From the NCBI GenBank assembly GCA_958510825.1, contig OY294047.1, forward strand, positions 54,295,365 to 54,359,364: a DNA stretch of 64,000 bases, read 5' to 3'. Shown one piece after another: positions 9,806 to 22,685 of this stretch; position 1 is the first letter of the stretch; each line of letters opens with the position of its first letter. The notes below the pieces were generated by a model that was given only the letters and a program-made list of their open reading frames with translations, was not told the origin of the DNA and ran no database searches. The translations under genes and the position numbers were made by a program. The stretch comes from Brachypterus glaber (taxonomy: Eukaryota > Arthropoda > Insecta > Coleoptera > Kateretidae).

Positions 9806-10860
9806 ATCAAAATATTTGGTTGCTAAAATGAAACAGCAGGAATTACCAATTTCGTTTCTTTAGTTTTAGCCGAGGTTTTTGCCTCTTCTGGTAGGTTAAT
9901 TTAGATTTGCGAAATAGTCACGTTGATTTTTACCACGCCCAGCACGCCGCGGCAGAATATTTTAACTACTTTTTCCCGACCATTATTAATTAAATGTTTA
10001 TTTATTTATTTTAACATATCTAATAAATTTAAAAAGGGCCAAATTAAAGATCGAAATGTTGCTCTTAAATGGCGAATTTCCGCAGTTTTTTTTTTTTTTT
10101 CATTCGAGTTTTAGCTACTTATTATTTATTGTTACATAAGGGGCTCACAAAAATTAGAATTTTATAAACCAATTTTTGAAGTAAATAGTTACTTTAAACT
10201 ATATTTTACTAACTGGACGTTCATTTCGACGCTGTTATTGGAAGACGAAATAAAGAAATAGAATATTTAAAAAAAAAACAAAATTTATTAAAAAAACCAT
10301 TTTTTAACAAAAAAAAAAAAATAATAAAAAAAAAATGTCTGATTTATCTTTCAAGGAATTCACCTTGCAAAAACAGTGTTGACAGACCTGTTAGTAAAAC
10401 ATAGTTTCAAATGTTTATATACTTTTAAAAATAAAAAAAAAATGCCTACCGACCAGTGTATATTATATTTTTAAAAAATGACTAAATGTGTGGTTTTAAC
10501 GATAGAGAATAAAATATATACCAACGTATCATACATAAAATATGCAATACCATGTTAAATTTTGGCAACTAAATTTTGGCCTCAATTTCGGGCTCAAAAA
10601 ATGCATTAAGTGAATGTGTAATACATACTTACTAGTATTTTTATAGACACCCTAAAAATTAAAATTATTTCTGAAAATTTTTGAGCAATCAGGGGGAAAG
10701 GCGTTAACCAAAAATTAAATCAGCACAGGCACAAGGGAGATATGACGGAAATTCAGATACGTGACGTGATTATTACTAGAATAATTCTATTCTCAGTTGT
10801 TTGTGGATAAAGGCTTTTATATGAAAAATTCAAAAATGCCATATTGTCAACACGATAACC
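9806..10860. other. AT-rich intronic DNA, nothing recognised
   Basis: Poly-A/T tracts around 10270-10340; no repeat shared within the window. Confidence 0.4.
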
Positions 10861-10875
10861 ATTATAATAAATTAC

Positions 10876-11106
10876 TATGAAGCTGAAGTTTGCAACGTAT
10901 TTTTGCAACGAAATTTCAAATAGTATTTTAAAGTACTAGTTTCATAAAATACGTTTTTAGCGCACGAGTACAAGTTTAGAAAACAATCCGCTTGCGGCGA
11001 GTTTTCTAAAGTACCAGTGCTCTAAAAACGTGTTATAGAATAAGTGCTTTAATATACTATTTGAATTTTCGATGCAAAAAAACGTTGCAAACTTCAGCGT
11101 CATCAA
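10876..11106. mobile_element. Palindromic MITE with GCTGAAGTTTGCAACG arms
   Basis: Left end GCTGAAGTTTGCAACG and right end CGTTGCAAACTTCAGCG are inverted. The core (AGTACTAGTTTCATAA, TTTTTAGCGCACGAG, CGCTTGCGGCGAGTTTTC) recurs in the long-arm element at 31308. Confidence 0.7.
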
Positions 11107-12182
11107 TAAACTTTTGTATAAATCCGAAATTTTAATATTATTTGTCTCAAAAATAAATAATTTCTTATTGTGCTGCCAATACTTTTTTATAAAAACGTGT
11201 TATGCTTAGTGGGTATGCTGTACTTAAAAATAATCTAAAAAAAAACGTTTTTATGTAATGTAAAAATGTCGGTGTGCATTTCATGAAATGACCCTGAAAA
11301 TGTTATTTCAAGTTCCTGAAAAAATGTTTCAGGTGCAATCTAATTTTAACACTGTAAATTTTTTTTAGCGTCATTTTTTTTTTCTTATAATTTATGTTTT
11401 TTAGTAAATATTTTTAATAAAAATTAATTTTTAAATTTTTTTCAAGACTTTTTAGTGTTGACATATGTCAGATAAATATTTTTTTAACCCTGAGCCTACT
11501 AAATAATTGTGTAAAACTGTGAAAATAGAGTTAAAAATATATTTTTCGGGGACTCCATTTAACCACTTTTGGAGGCTTCTAGCATCCAAAGGAACCCGAT
11601 CCGGGACCTGGCGATTTGCAAGTAAATTAATTTAAATGTAGTTTAAGACGTATATAAAATACAGCTGGTAGCAAATAATGAAATAAAAATGGTCACCAGC
11701 TCTTAGGGAACGTTCAAGTATTACGTAACGCTAATTTTGATCATTTTGGACCTTAGATTCGGATTCAGCAGCTCACAATACATAGGAATTAACTAGTCGA
11801 GTCAGCCGGAGATCCAATTTTTTTAATTTTGTTTGGCTGTTATCTCTACAACTAAAAGTCCGATCAAAAAGTTTTTTACAAAAGATTTTAAATAATAGTG
11901 AAAAAACAAAGTTGACCTTAAAATGACCTTGAAAACGTAAATATCCGTAAAAAATAAATACGCCATTTTGTTTTCCCCATTAAAATAAATAACTTTTGTG
12001 TGATATTTGGATAGTCTTCGAGATATTTGAAAGTTCAGGTCAAAAAAAAAACACCCGGTATAATAATATATTTTTTTAAATTGTAAATTTTGCAAGTCCC
12101 CCGTAAATGAATGCCAAAGCCAAAAGTTCGGCAATAAAATTTCAAATTGATTTGTTATCTTTGTCATTTCATTGGTTAAAAT

Positions 12183-12436
12183 CATCGAACTAATAACTCT
12201 TCTCTCTAGAATAGGCATTTCATTCGTAAAAACTGACAAAAACGTAGCCAACATATACATTGGTCTGTCTTACTCGCACAGTTTTGTTCTAACAGAGACA
12301 ACAATACCAGTTACTGGTAATTGTTATTGTTCAGGCCTGAATATACCTACTATTTGTTTACAAACAAACCGAGATGTTGGCGATACTTTATTTTAACGGT
12401 ATGCGTATTCTAGAAAGAAGAGTTATTAGTTCGTTG
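12183..12436 (+). mobile_element. hAT MITE, copy A (~254 bp)
   Basis: Inverted ends CATCGAACTAATAACTCT / AGAGTTATTAGTTCGTTG. Flanks GTTAAAAT (12175-12182) and GTTAAGAT (12437-12444) agree in 7 of 8, an 8-bp target duplication as for hAT elements. Confidence 0.8.
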
Positions 12437-12813
12437 GTTAAGATCTTAATTTAGTAAATTATGTAGAAACCAGCCTTATCTTATCTTCGGAAAAGTGTTA
12501 ATTTCTAGAATTCTAAAGTTTAATCATATGTAACTTCACCTTAAGTCATCTTTCGCTTAATAAACAACTGTTTGACATTGACCTTCCTCAACAAAACTAT
12601 AAATTCATAATATATTTATAAACAAATATTAGATTGAGTTAAATTTACATTTATTATTTATTCATCAGGTTATTGATTATTTTAATTGATTGCTTTTTTA
12701 TTTATTAACTGTAATTACATTTATTATATCATCATCGTCAAATCATTAGCCTAAACATAGTCACGTGATCTTATATAGCTCGCTTTTTGTTTGTCCTTGT
12801 TTAAGGGTCATAC

Positions 12814-13067
12814 CAAACGGACTAATAACTCTTCTTCTAGAATACGCATACCGTTAAAATAAAGTATCGCCAACATCTCCGTTTGTTTGTAAACAAATAG
12901 TAGGTATATTCAGGTCTGAACAATAACAATTACCAGTAACTGGTATTGTTGTCTCTGTTAGAACAAAGATGTGCGAGTAAGACAGACGAATGTTTATGTT
13001 GCCGACGTTTTTGTCAGTTTTTACGAATGAAATGCCTATTCTAGAGAGAAGAGTTATTAGTTTGTTG
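12814..13067 (-). mobile_element. hAT MITE, copy B (254 bp), inverted
   Basis: Same family as copy A in opposite orientation. A perfect 8-bp target duplication GGTCATAC lies at 12806-12813 and 13068-13075. Confidence 0.88.
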
Positions 13068-13997
13068 GGTCATACAAAAAGGGAACAGGTCTGCAACCCC
13101 TGGATTCAAAAATTTAGAGGCAATAATAAGCGTTTTAGAAATTTTCTTTGCCCACATTTTAACAATACACACAGAACATTTTTACGAGGTAAAATTAACC
13201 ATGTCTGGGATAAAAATGGTAATTTAAAATATTTTTATTAGTGTTTAAACCTAAGCACGCAAATAATTTAAAAAAAAAACTATTTCAACTCCATCCGTGC
13301 TAAAATTCAAAGCCCGTTTGTTGAATATTTCTTTCAGTGTATCTATTCGCTCAGCGGATTTCGCTGTTTAAAATCCAAAATGTCATAATTTTATTACAAA
13401 ATCATGTTAACTCGTCATTTTTTCCTTTTTAAAACGCCAAGCACATAAATAAAACAACCTTAACCTCATTTCACTCAACGATAGGTTGTATGCAATTTTT
13501 TTTAACATATGTTGAATACAAATTGATGTTTGTAATGCACAAAATCATTTATACATAATGCTAATTTATAAATATTTGTTGTAAAATTTATACTATATTT
13601 TATATAGGACTTACATTATATAATATTAATAATAATTATTATTATTTGATTATTATTAATAAAACTTTTAACCTAAATGCAAAAAAGAGAATTAAAGTCG
13701 ATGAAAAAAATGATTAAAATTTAGTAATTTTGCCGGGGATAAAACAAAAATAAGCTATAATAAAAATAGAGAAAAGAAGCCTTAAAAGTTTTTAAACCTT
13801 AATAAAGCCAATTTTAGTAAATCAATCATAACTTTTTTAATTTTAGACCTGTTTTTGAATCAAAAGATTCCTAATTTTATTGTGTATTAGATCTCATTTT
13901 TTTTGGAGTGTTACGCCCATTTTAATGGTATAGGAAAATAACGTTACAGGTCCAAATAATCAAAATTTGCGTTACGTAATACTTGAACGTTCCCTTA

Positions 13998-14685
13998 CCT
14001 AAACTAAACTAAAATAAATTCGAAGCAAAAATAAAAATGTCTTCCAATAAGAAGCCTTTTAGATAATTTCTATTAATAATACCTTTACCATACATGAAAT
14101 AATTTGATATGATGGTTGTTTTTTATATTAAATCGGGTCCATTATACTGGGTATATGGTAAAAAAATCTGTTTGACCTATTTTCTATTTGATGTACCGTT
14201 AGATAGGTTATAAAAAATACCGTAGTTCGACAGGTAGTTAAGGGATAGTTGGAATGCTTCATTCAAAAAGGAACAACTAGTACGTAAAAAAAATTTCTTT
14301 ACTAGGCTTGTTTTGAGGCTTGTTCCATAATTGTTTTAAAAAGTAATAATTAGTTTTTTATAGATTTTGACTGGCTGAATCTGATTTGAACAATTTTTTT
14401 GACATAAACGGGGCTAAATACTTTTTTATACATATTGGGTTTCTGAAACTGAATTCATCAACATTGCGTCAGGTTTTCGGCATGAGTAGGGTTAAAATTG
14501 GCAAAAACGTCTACTATCGCCGAAGTTTTTTCGGTCTTCTTAGATTAGTTTGTTTTGTAAATATTTAAATTTGGATTCAGCGACAAAATATATTTTACCG
14601 GCAATTTAATTTTTTTGTTCCTTGTGTAAAAAAAAACAAAAATCAATTAGCATTTATTTTTAAAAAAACTAAAATGTTTTATTTA
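13998..14685. other. AT-rich intronic DNA, nothing recognised
   Basis: One 60-codon ORF (14386-14568) without recognisable features. Confidence 0.4.
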
Positions 14686-15093
14686 ATCTATAAAGAAATT
14701 GCACTGCTCTACTACAGAATTTTCACAATCAATGAGAAAATCCCTACCAAAATGTCATATAGCTGCTATTTCACGCTTTTTTGCGATCATCAGTGAGCAT
14801 ATATTGGTATGGTGGCTTTCGCACTGACTGTTGAAAACTTTAAATACCTATCAAAAATAAGTATAACTGTATTGAGAGCGTACAAATTGGTGGCGCCATC
14901 TAATGTTTGCACAAAAGTACTACACATTAGATGTTGGCAGACCTGTAATCTGATAAGAGTTATCTATATCTAGATACACAGGCGGACACAAAATTTGTCT
15001 CGAAGCCAGCACCTAGTAACGACACGGCAAATCAAATTATAAATGAAAATTTGTGAAAATTCTGTAGTAGAGCAGTGCAATTTCTTTATAGAT
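14686..15093. mobile_element. ~408-bp MITE with long terminal inverted repeats
   Basis: ATCTATAAAGAAATTGCACT at the left is mirrored at the right; the arms match over about 45 bp. Flanks ATTTAAT / ATTTTAAT hint at a target duplication but are too AT-rich to trust. Confidence 0.8.
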
Positions 15094-15944
15094 TTTAATA
15101 GTTTGCCGTCTATAAGGCACTAAACTTTATTTTCCTTTTATTTAATTTGTTCCTTTTTAAATAAGTCAGTAATTTAAATAAATATTATTTCTACCTGATG
15201 TTATCTGTAGGTTTATTAGAATTTCAAATTACTTAAGAGGGTGTTATATTTGTTTTGCAGGTTTCGGCACCCAAATAAAAGGTTTTTTTTTTCTAAAGGT
15301 ACCGTTTTTTTTAGAAAAGTAGGACGTTATTAATAATACGGTACATATTTTTTTCGCAAATCATTTCCTAGTAATTCTAAACCTTTTGCAAGAAGGAAAT
15401 TACAAATTTTATACATTTTATAGACAATATGGTTACACAAGAAAAAATATTTAAGCCTTCAGGGATCAACGTCAAGAATTATCGTTGTTTAAATTCAGTT
15501 CGCTACGTTTAAAGTTACATTTACGGTTGCGAGAGAAAAGGGACTGGTTAAGTATTACTTAACGCAAATTGTACCAACATTCATACACCTCATATACCGT
15601 TTCTCGCGTTATTAAAGGCTGTAGAGGTTTCATATTTTGGCTTGGACTTTTTTAAATGATGTATTACACGACCCCCCATTCCATTTAAAAAAATGTACCC
15701 CCATGCCCCCCTGTCCACATTTTAAGAGCTGAAAGTATTAAATATATGCTAAAAGATAGCTTAAGTTGTCTTATTTAACAGTTCCAAATTTGAAGTCGAT
15801 ATCTCAACTGGTTCAAAAGTTAAGAGGGGGCGGGTGACTTTTGGACCGCTCTGTATACTATTTTAAAAATTAAAAAAAATAACTTTTCAAGATTTTTGTT
15901 TAATTATAAATATACAATTAGAATAATATAAACCATATTTTCAG
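15094..15944. other. AT-rich intronic DNA, nothing recognised
   Basis: No gene or shared repeat seen. Confidence 0.4.
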
Positions 15945-16184
15945 TTAAGTAATGAATCCTGTTGTACTTTCCAAAGGACGATTAGGTTACCTGTTACGCC
16001 GCTATGTAAGTCGATATTTTATGTAGAAAGAGAGAAACCTAACCTAATAAATTCCTGGCAAAGCCTACTCGACGACGACGCTGCCGACGTCTGGGTCAAG
16101 GACGTGCCCTTACGCAATCGATACGCGTCCGTTCCGCATCAAGAAGGCTTTAGGTTCCGTGCTATACGCACAATCCTAATATGA
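15945..16184 (+). other. Open frame without ATG in a GC-rich island
   Basis: An AG acceptor-like TTTTCAG ends at 15944; from there 79 codons are open in phase 0 until TGA at 16182. The last half (about 16050-16175) is unusually GC-rich and encodes SLLDDDAADVWVKDVPLRNR and similar. I recognise no family. The phase does not fit the E74 exons. Could be an old exon, a transposon piece or a regulatory island. Confidence 0.25.
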
Positions 16185-18209
16185 TATGGTAAAATACACG
16201 GGGAAAAAAATTTTTAGAAATCCTCCTGCTAGCAACATATGTTTAGTACATTTTTAGAAGAAAAAAATCAAAAGAAATTTCAAAAACTAAGTCCAGGTAA
16301 TAACTTTGATGAGAAACGATCCTTTGAAGTCTTTATCTCAAAGCATTATTAGGTTATTGTCAAAGTTATCGAGGGGCTGACCGCGTCTGAAATTTGTACA
16401 AAAGGGTTCCTTTTTGCAAAGAGTTCCTCAGAGTTCCTTTGGAGTTCATATATACTAAAAATTTCCCAACATTTTAACCTGCAAAAAAGCTACCCCTCGG
16501 GTAAAAAAGCATTTATTACTTGGATGAAAATTAAATTTCCTAGTTAATTTAATATTTAATTAAAATTAAATTAATTAACCTTTTTTATATCTAACTATTA
16601 TATTTTCAGATTAACATCTGACCTATAAAATATTTTAACCTGAAGAAATACTATACAACACCTTCTGGGCTAACATCTGTTCTCCAAAAGATTTATTTAC
16701 CATATAATTAAGTAGCTAAAAATATTTACGTTTCAAACCATGAAAAATCCGTTTTAATTTTAACATTTTAACTGTATTTAACCCTTGTTTCGGATCCCCT
16801 GAGGAAATGTTGGTCATAAAAAGTACAAATATCTTATTCTGAGTACCGATTTGTTGGTTTTACAGTTAATCTTTAAGTTTAGTTTTTAGGGTGGATTGCT
16901 TTGAGGGTGGTAACATCGTTAAATATGCGTTTTACGACTTGTTTCTGGTCTTAAGTACCTCTATTTATGGGAAAACAACATTCCTAAATTTTAGTCAAAT
17001 GAAATCGGTGTAGTGAAGTGGTTTTTTACTATTAAACATTTTTCTACTAATGTAGTGATGTCGAATTCTATCACTAATTTAGTGATGTGGTATATAATTC
17101 GGTTATAGCCCAGCAGTTAATTATAACTTTTATTATAACTTACTCAGTTAGGTTGGCCATACAATCTTCCATCGTATTTAAAGTATACCCGAGCGGAGAA
17201 TATACTTAACCACTTATCACTTTATTCGGGAGCGGGTATTCTAGGAGACGGCGCTTAGGAAACATAAAACAAATTCTTCTTAACTTAAGAATAATATATT
17301 AAATAAATGTGAATAAATTCTTCGAGATCATGAAAGATCAATTCTTACTTCTAAGTCCTATTTCTATTCAAAGCCCTTAAATTCTAATTTCCATTATATA
17401 TTAGTTTTCCATTAAATACTACTAACTTAAAACATTCTATGTTTGAAATCCCAACTATTCGCAATCGTTTTCAAATCCCAATTTATTGTCCACATTTTTC
17501 TTAGTGTATATTAAAACTGGTTCGTATAAGTCATTTAAATTATTTTACAAAATATTTTTCAAAGTTAATTAATATTCGTCAAAATTTCTATCAGTGTTCA
17601 TACTAACAGTATTTATAAGTTTCCAATTATTTTCATGTCGGATAATACAAGTCTCAAAATTTTTCTAAGTTTAAAAACTATTTTTAATTCAAGAATAAAT
17701 CTCAAAATTAATTCTCACAGAAACTACATTTTCACTTTTGAAACTGGCGTGGAGGCAGTCTAACTAAAACTGGATAAAAATGAATATTTTCATGAGTTTA
17801 TATAGCTAATAAGAAGGTCACTAGTTAAATTTATTTGACAATGCTATTAGCGCAAAATATCTACAAAGATACCGCGCATATTTAATTACCCCGACAAAAG
17901 AGTTTCAGTCTCATCAATTTGCAAACTAATTGCTATTTCTGACATATGAAACGATCATTTTAACCATAAATTCAATTTTGTATAAACAATTTGGACTACT
18001 AGACAACTTTTAAGTTATACCGACAAGAATTACCGAGGAGGGGTCCGATCAAATGTAGGACACACCGAACTCTTCCGAAACCGAATCTCGTGAAGCCAGA
18101 TTGTATCATAGCGCAATATTAAAGAAATATTATTTTAAAATTTTAACAACATATAAAATATTCAGATCATAACATCGGGAGATTTAGACATTTTTTTTCT
18201 ATTTTCTAT
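16185..18209. other. AT-rich intronic DNA, nothing recognised
   Basis: No ORF of note and no repeat shared within the window. Confidence 0.4.
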
Positions 18210-18219
18210 TATAGTAAAA

Positions 18220-18440
18220 TAATAAATCTAAATTGCAATAAATGTACACGGGCTGATTTTTTAAAGGGTAGTAGTGGATGGTAACAGAACACTCCTGTTA
18301 GTTTTTCACTGGGTGATTTGCGTAAGGGGTGTCCGCTATCTTTAATTTTTGGTGTTAGTGCAGTTATCTCGCTGAATAAGCATCTTACGACAAAAATGCA
18401 TATTACCAATTTTCTTAAGGAGCTAATTTTTAACAATTTT
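18220..18440. repeat. Repeat related to 39020-39280
   Basis: Shares GCAATAAATGTACACG, GGGTAGTAGTGGAT and CTCCTGTT..TTTTTCAC with 39020-39115, and GGGTGTCCGCTAT in inverted form with 39190-39205. Family unknown. Confidence 0.55.
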
Positions 18441-18909
18441 TGTAAGGATAATTTTTTTATTATATTAACAATCGAGTTGTATTCAAAAATAGCTGTTAGA
18501 GGTGAAATGGTTTGTTCGATTTTTCAGCCAAATTATACATCGGAGAATAAAAGTTATAAGCAAACTTGTAGCTAGGTGTACAAATTGGAGGAAATCTTTG
18601 AAGGTTACGAGGAAATCTTTGAAGATTTCCTCCTAAAGGTGTACAAAATTTTGCCAGCGGTTTACCCCTCGAATAAACTAAAATAATATGGTCAAAGAGA
18701 GAATTTAATAAGCTTCGAAACGATGTAACATACGACCAACCCTTCCTTTAAAAAAAATCCCCTTTTGCCCCCTGCCTTCATTGTACCCCTAAACGTATCA
18801 AATATATACCAAAAAATTATTTGGCTTATGTTATTTATGTGTTCCAAATTTCAAGTTGACAAATTAAGCCATTCATATGATGTTGAAGTGGGGCGGACTT
18901 TAGAGACAC

Positions 18910-19457
18910 CAAAGAACTTTTACCTCAAGAAGTAATTTCAGACCAATGTTTATGAAGGTGTCATCTTTTTGTTTGTTTATTTACTAACAGAAACGCGATC
19001 AGCTTTGTGGTGTAAAATGTAGATGTCGCTAGTCGACTTTCAGGCTACCTAGTAGCGATGTTGCGTAGTTTCCGCCTTATCATGAATTCAAATCATTATA
19101 CTTAAATTAAAAATGTAAAAAACATTATTATGTATACTATAATTATGTTTAATAATATAGTATATTTAAATCTATTAAAATTAAACTACTAGTTCATATA
19201 AAACTTATACAGAACTAATGTTTCTTAAAATTTACAATAAAATATCCAAAGTATAAGTTTCCAATCGGCAACACTGTACCCCTGACAGTCATTTTACGAC
19301 ATTAGACTGTGAGTTTACAGATTCTTTCTCTCTCTTTACGCGTACTAAGTGTAAACAATAGTCACTCCCCACCAGCCCCCCACCGTAGTTGGTTCACGCT
19401 TCAAACAAAGCATAGGGTAGATTTCATCATGTTCCTTCTTGAGGTAAAAGTTCTTTG
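18910..19457. mobile_element. 548-bp hAT-type MITE with 8-bp target duplication
   Basis: Inverted ends CAAAGAACTTTTACCTCAAG. Perfect duplication AGAGACAC at 18902-18909 and 19458-19465. No transposase. A second copy in reverse begins at 63696. Confidence 0.88.
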
Positions 19458-19465
19458 AGAGACAC

Positions 19466-19906
19466 ATTGTATAGAATTTACTTTAAATAATTTCTACTCG
19501 AGATAAGAAGTATATCTTTTTTAATTACCTACTTTTTTATCGTATATTTAGTCCCATTTCCGGAAACCCTTTGGCCAGATATCAAAAGTACATAAATAAC
19601 ATATTTTTGTTATTCATATTTAATAGTTTTTTAATGTATTCCGTAATTTTCTATTTTTATTTTTAAAATTGAAAAACATATTATTTGTGGGTCAGTTTAA
19701 AAAATGTTTGTCTATTTTTTTCTATAAAAATCTTGACAGAATAAATAAATAATTAATTCTTTTTAAACAGGTGTTTAAAAAAAGGGTTAAGTACCACATA
19801 ATTTTAACCTTTTTTTTACCTGAAACTAACTCATTATGACACATAAAAAACTATAATGGTCCTTTTATTTAGAAATTTATTTTTTTAAATGAATCAAACT
19901 AAAACT
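19466..19906. other. AT-rich intronic DNA, nothing recognised
   Basis: No gene or shared repeat seen. Confidence 0.4.
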
Positions 19907-19909
19907 TAG

Positions 19910-20004
19910 GGGCCATCCCTAAATTACGTTGCATCAGAGCCCATGTTAATGGTAAAAAGTCCAAAATGATCAAAATTTGCGTTACGTAATACTTGAACGT
20001 TCCC
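19910..20004. mobile_element. Degenerate GGGAACG Harbinger-type MITE
   Basis: Right part matches the 40178-40327 MITE (CCAAAATGATCAAAATTTGC, then the ACTTGAACGTTCCC end). Left end is diverged (GGGGCCATCCCTAAATTACG). Confidence 0.65.
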
Positions 20005-21150
20005 ATATGAGAATTTTTTTTTCCCACGTGGTTATTTTTTATGTCATGATATGACCAGTTATTCGAACGAAATAAGTCAATATAGAACCTTAGGTTTAGC
20101 TGAAACTATTCTTGAGTTACGAAATTTATTTTTCTTATAAATTTGTTTTCGGAAATCAAAAATTATTTCAATGAGTCATTAAAAATTACTATTTTTAAAC
20201 TATTTTCAGCCTATAATTATCCAGGGATACTATATTCTTGTTTACTATTCTATAACAGTTAACCAGCAGAGGTGCCAAAAAAACCCGACTACAAATAAAT
20301 ACACGTGCTTTTTATAATGCCTAATAAAGAAAATAAAAAGCCGAAACGATGGTAAATCAAAAGTAATTTTTAAATGTATATGATATCGAATTTGTTATAA
20401 AAATCTATAAATATCTCCGATTTTCAGTTAATTTCCTGATGATAACGATCAATATTTCCGAAACTTTAAATTTCATTTCAAGCAGAAACGAGGGCGAATC
20501 AAATGTCATTTTTAAATTATATGATATAATACCAAATTCATAAAAAAAACTATAGATTTCTTTGATTTTGTCTTAAAAATCGGCCGAGTAGTTTAGGCTG
20601 TACAGAGGAACAATACATGCATAGAAGCACGTTGAAAACATAACCCTCCTTCCGCAATGCTGTAGTCCGGTAAAAATAAGGATCAAAGACACTTTTAAAA
20701 CAAAAGCATGTTTTTGAGGTCATAAATAACTGAATTACCCGGAAAATAGAAAATTCATTTAATTTATTGAAAACACATATTTTTATTTTTGTATTTATTT
20801 TTTTTAACTAATACCACAATTTTTCCTGTTCTTAGCTGTTAAAAAAAAAGAAAATTTCAAGCTCGAATTTTTTTTGTATACATAAGTATAATAAAAGTCG
20901 GAGTAGTAGGCGAGGAAGACAAAGGAAGGTAGTGGGCGTGGCCGAAAAATACCCGGAAACTCTGCCGACGTTTATTAACGACGAAAACAATTGAATATAT
21001 ATATAATTAATTCAAAATTTTTGGTCATATGACCTTGTCTAGCCAAAATAACACAAATTCGTCAACAACAAATCAAAATTTCATATTTTTCAAATTCAAA
21101 AATGCATAATTTCATATTTTTGTAAAAAACAAACCTATTATTTTTTTTTT
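20005..21150. other. AT-rich intronic DNA, nothing recognised
   Basis: No gene; no repeat copy elsewhere in the window. Confidence 0.4.
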
Positions 21151-21156
21151 GTTATA

Positions 21157-21425
21157 CAGGCAGATTCAGAATTGGTGAATCAAACGAAAATGGTAGATTC
21201 CCCATGCGAAAATATGAAAAAAAGTTCCTATAAAGGTTGGTCCGGAAGAGGGCTACGACCCTCCTAAGGGTGCACGTCAAAAGTAGTATTTAATATGCCC
21301 ATCTTCGAAGGGGCGCAGCTCCCTTAGGGCACATTTCCGGACTAACCTTTATAGGAACTTTTTGTCTTATTTTCACACGGGGAATCTACCATTTTCGTTT
21401 GATTCACCAATTCTGAATCAGCCTG
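21157..21425. mobile_element. TA-flanked MITE with CAGGCAGATTCAGAATTGG ends
   Basis: Ends CAGGCAGATTCAGAATTGG and CCAATTCTGAATCAGCCTG are inverted; TA at 21155-21156 and 21426-21427. TA duplication suggests a Tc1/mariner-type origin. The inner TCCTATAAAGGTTGGTCCGG motif is shared with 22686-23419. Confidence 0.7.
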
Positions 21426-21590
21426 TATATTTTTACAAAACAAATAGTCGAAGGGCCGCAGCTCCCTTAGGGCACATTTCCGGACTAACCTTTATAGGAA
21501 CTTTTTGTCTTATTTTCACACGGGGAATCTACCATTTTCGTTTGATTCACCAATTCTGAATCAGCCTGTATATTTTTACAAAACAAATAG
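21305..21590 (+). repeat. 143-bp tandem duplication, two units
   Basis: 21305-21447 is repeated at 21448-21590 with almost no change. The unit covers the right half of the MITE plus 20 bp of flank, so it arose after insertion. Two short ORFs 143 bp apart are artefacts of it. Confidence 0.9.
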
Positions 21591-22479
21591 TAATTTAAGC
21601 TTTAAACTATCAAAAATTATTACTAGACACTGGGTTTTAAATATGTACCTTTTCGTGAATAACAAACTAATACAGAAAGGTCCCTGAGGCCCCCAGATTT
21701 TTGAAAATTTTCTGAGTTAAGAAGGGATAGGAAAAAAAAGAGTCCTTAGAAATGTGGGGCCACAGTTGTCAGATAGAGTTACAAACTAGAGCATTGGAGA
21801 AATAGGTTGTATGGAAAAGGCTAGGAGGGCAAACTGAACGAAGAAACATAGGAGGTCTAGAATAAAATACTGCTCACAATTATGAAAGCATGTAAGATGC
21901 AGTAATTTTAGAGAAATGAAAAAAATAGGCTAAAAGTCCTAGGACTTGATTTTAAATACTAATTTTTTTTTGCTGAGAATCTAACAGTTTTATTATTTAC
22001 CTCGGCATTAAATAATTCACCTGTAAAATAATTGTATGCTAATTACAGTAACCCCATGTCAAGTCCGGCCCATATCCGTGTCTCAATCTTGGAGGAAATC
22101 CTTTTGTTTTTAATTACACTTCGAAATCTAGTTCCCAAGACGGGTTGGGAAACAAAAGAACAGAGGGGTCGTCACGGCCTGCTATTTTTTACAAGCCTTA
22201 ATCATATCGACTGTATTTACATGCGTTGTAATACAGGATGTCGAGAAAATGAATATTATAACTAAAGAAAAACAAAAATCAATGATCTCTTCAAAAAAAT
22301 AATTTTTCGGATAAAATTTCGAAAAAAAAAATTAAAAGTTGTTTGAAAAAAATATATACATATAATCATATCATATGCTACAAATTCCAAAAATTACTCC
22401 CGAGAAATCTTATTTTCCTACGAACCAGTTAGTAGTTGGTGCCTATTTCCAACCCGTTGCCTATAACAACGGTTGGGAA
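21591..22479. other. AT-rich intronic DNA, nothing recognised
   Basis: An ORF at 22032-22265 has no recognisable motif. Confidence 0.4.
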
Positions 22480-22526
22480 GGTCCAAAATGATCAAAATTT
22501 GCGTTACGTAATACTTGAACGTTCCC
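22480..22526. mobile_element. Right end of a GGGAACG Harbinger-type MITE
   Basis: GTCCAAAATGATCAAAATTT followed by the terminal ACTTGAACGTTCCC; left part missing. Confidence 0.7.
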
Positions 22527-22685
22527 TAGCCTCAAATTGACAAACTAATTTTAAGATAATTTTTGCGTTTTTTTTGATATTTAGGTGTTGGGTCGTAGGA
22601 AAAATGGTATACGCACCTCGACGCAAACCGTTTCAGTGCGCATCGAGTGCACTAAAAGCTAGGTTCACGTACTCGGTGCGTAATA

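Larger units (their letters stand above)
11706..13994. mobile_element. 2.29-kb element with PIF/Harbinger-type ends and TTA target duplication
   Basis: Left end GGGAACGTTCAAGTATTACG and right end, its complement, are bordered by TTA at 11703-11705 and 13995-13997. GGG..CCC ends with a 3-bp TWA duplication are characteristic of PIF/Harbinger. A 150-bp MITE with the same ends is at 40178-40327. No transposase or Myb ORF remains inside. Two hAT MITEs are nested in it. Two solo MITEs that happen to share TTA flanks is a less likely reading. Confidence 0.65.
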
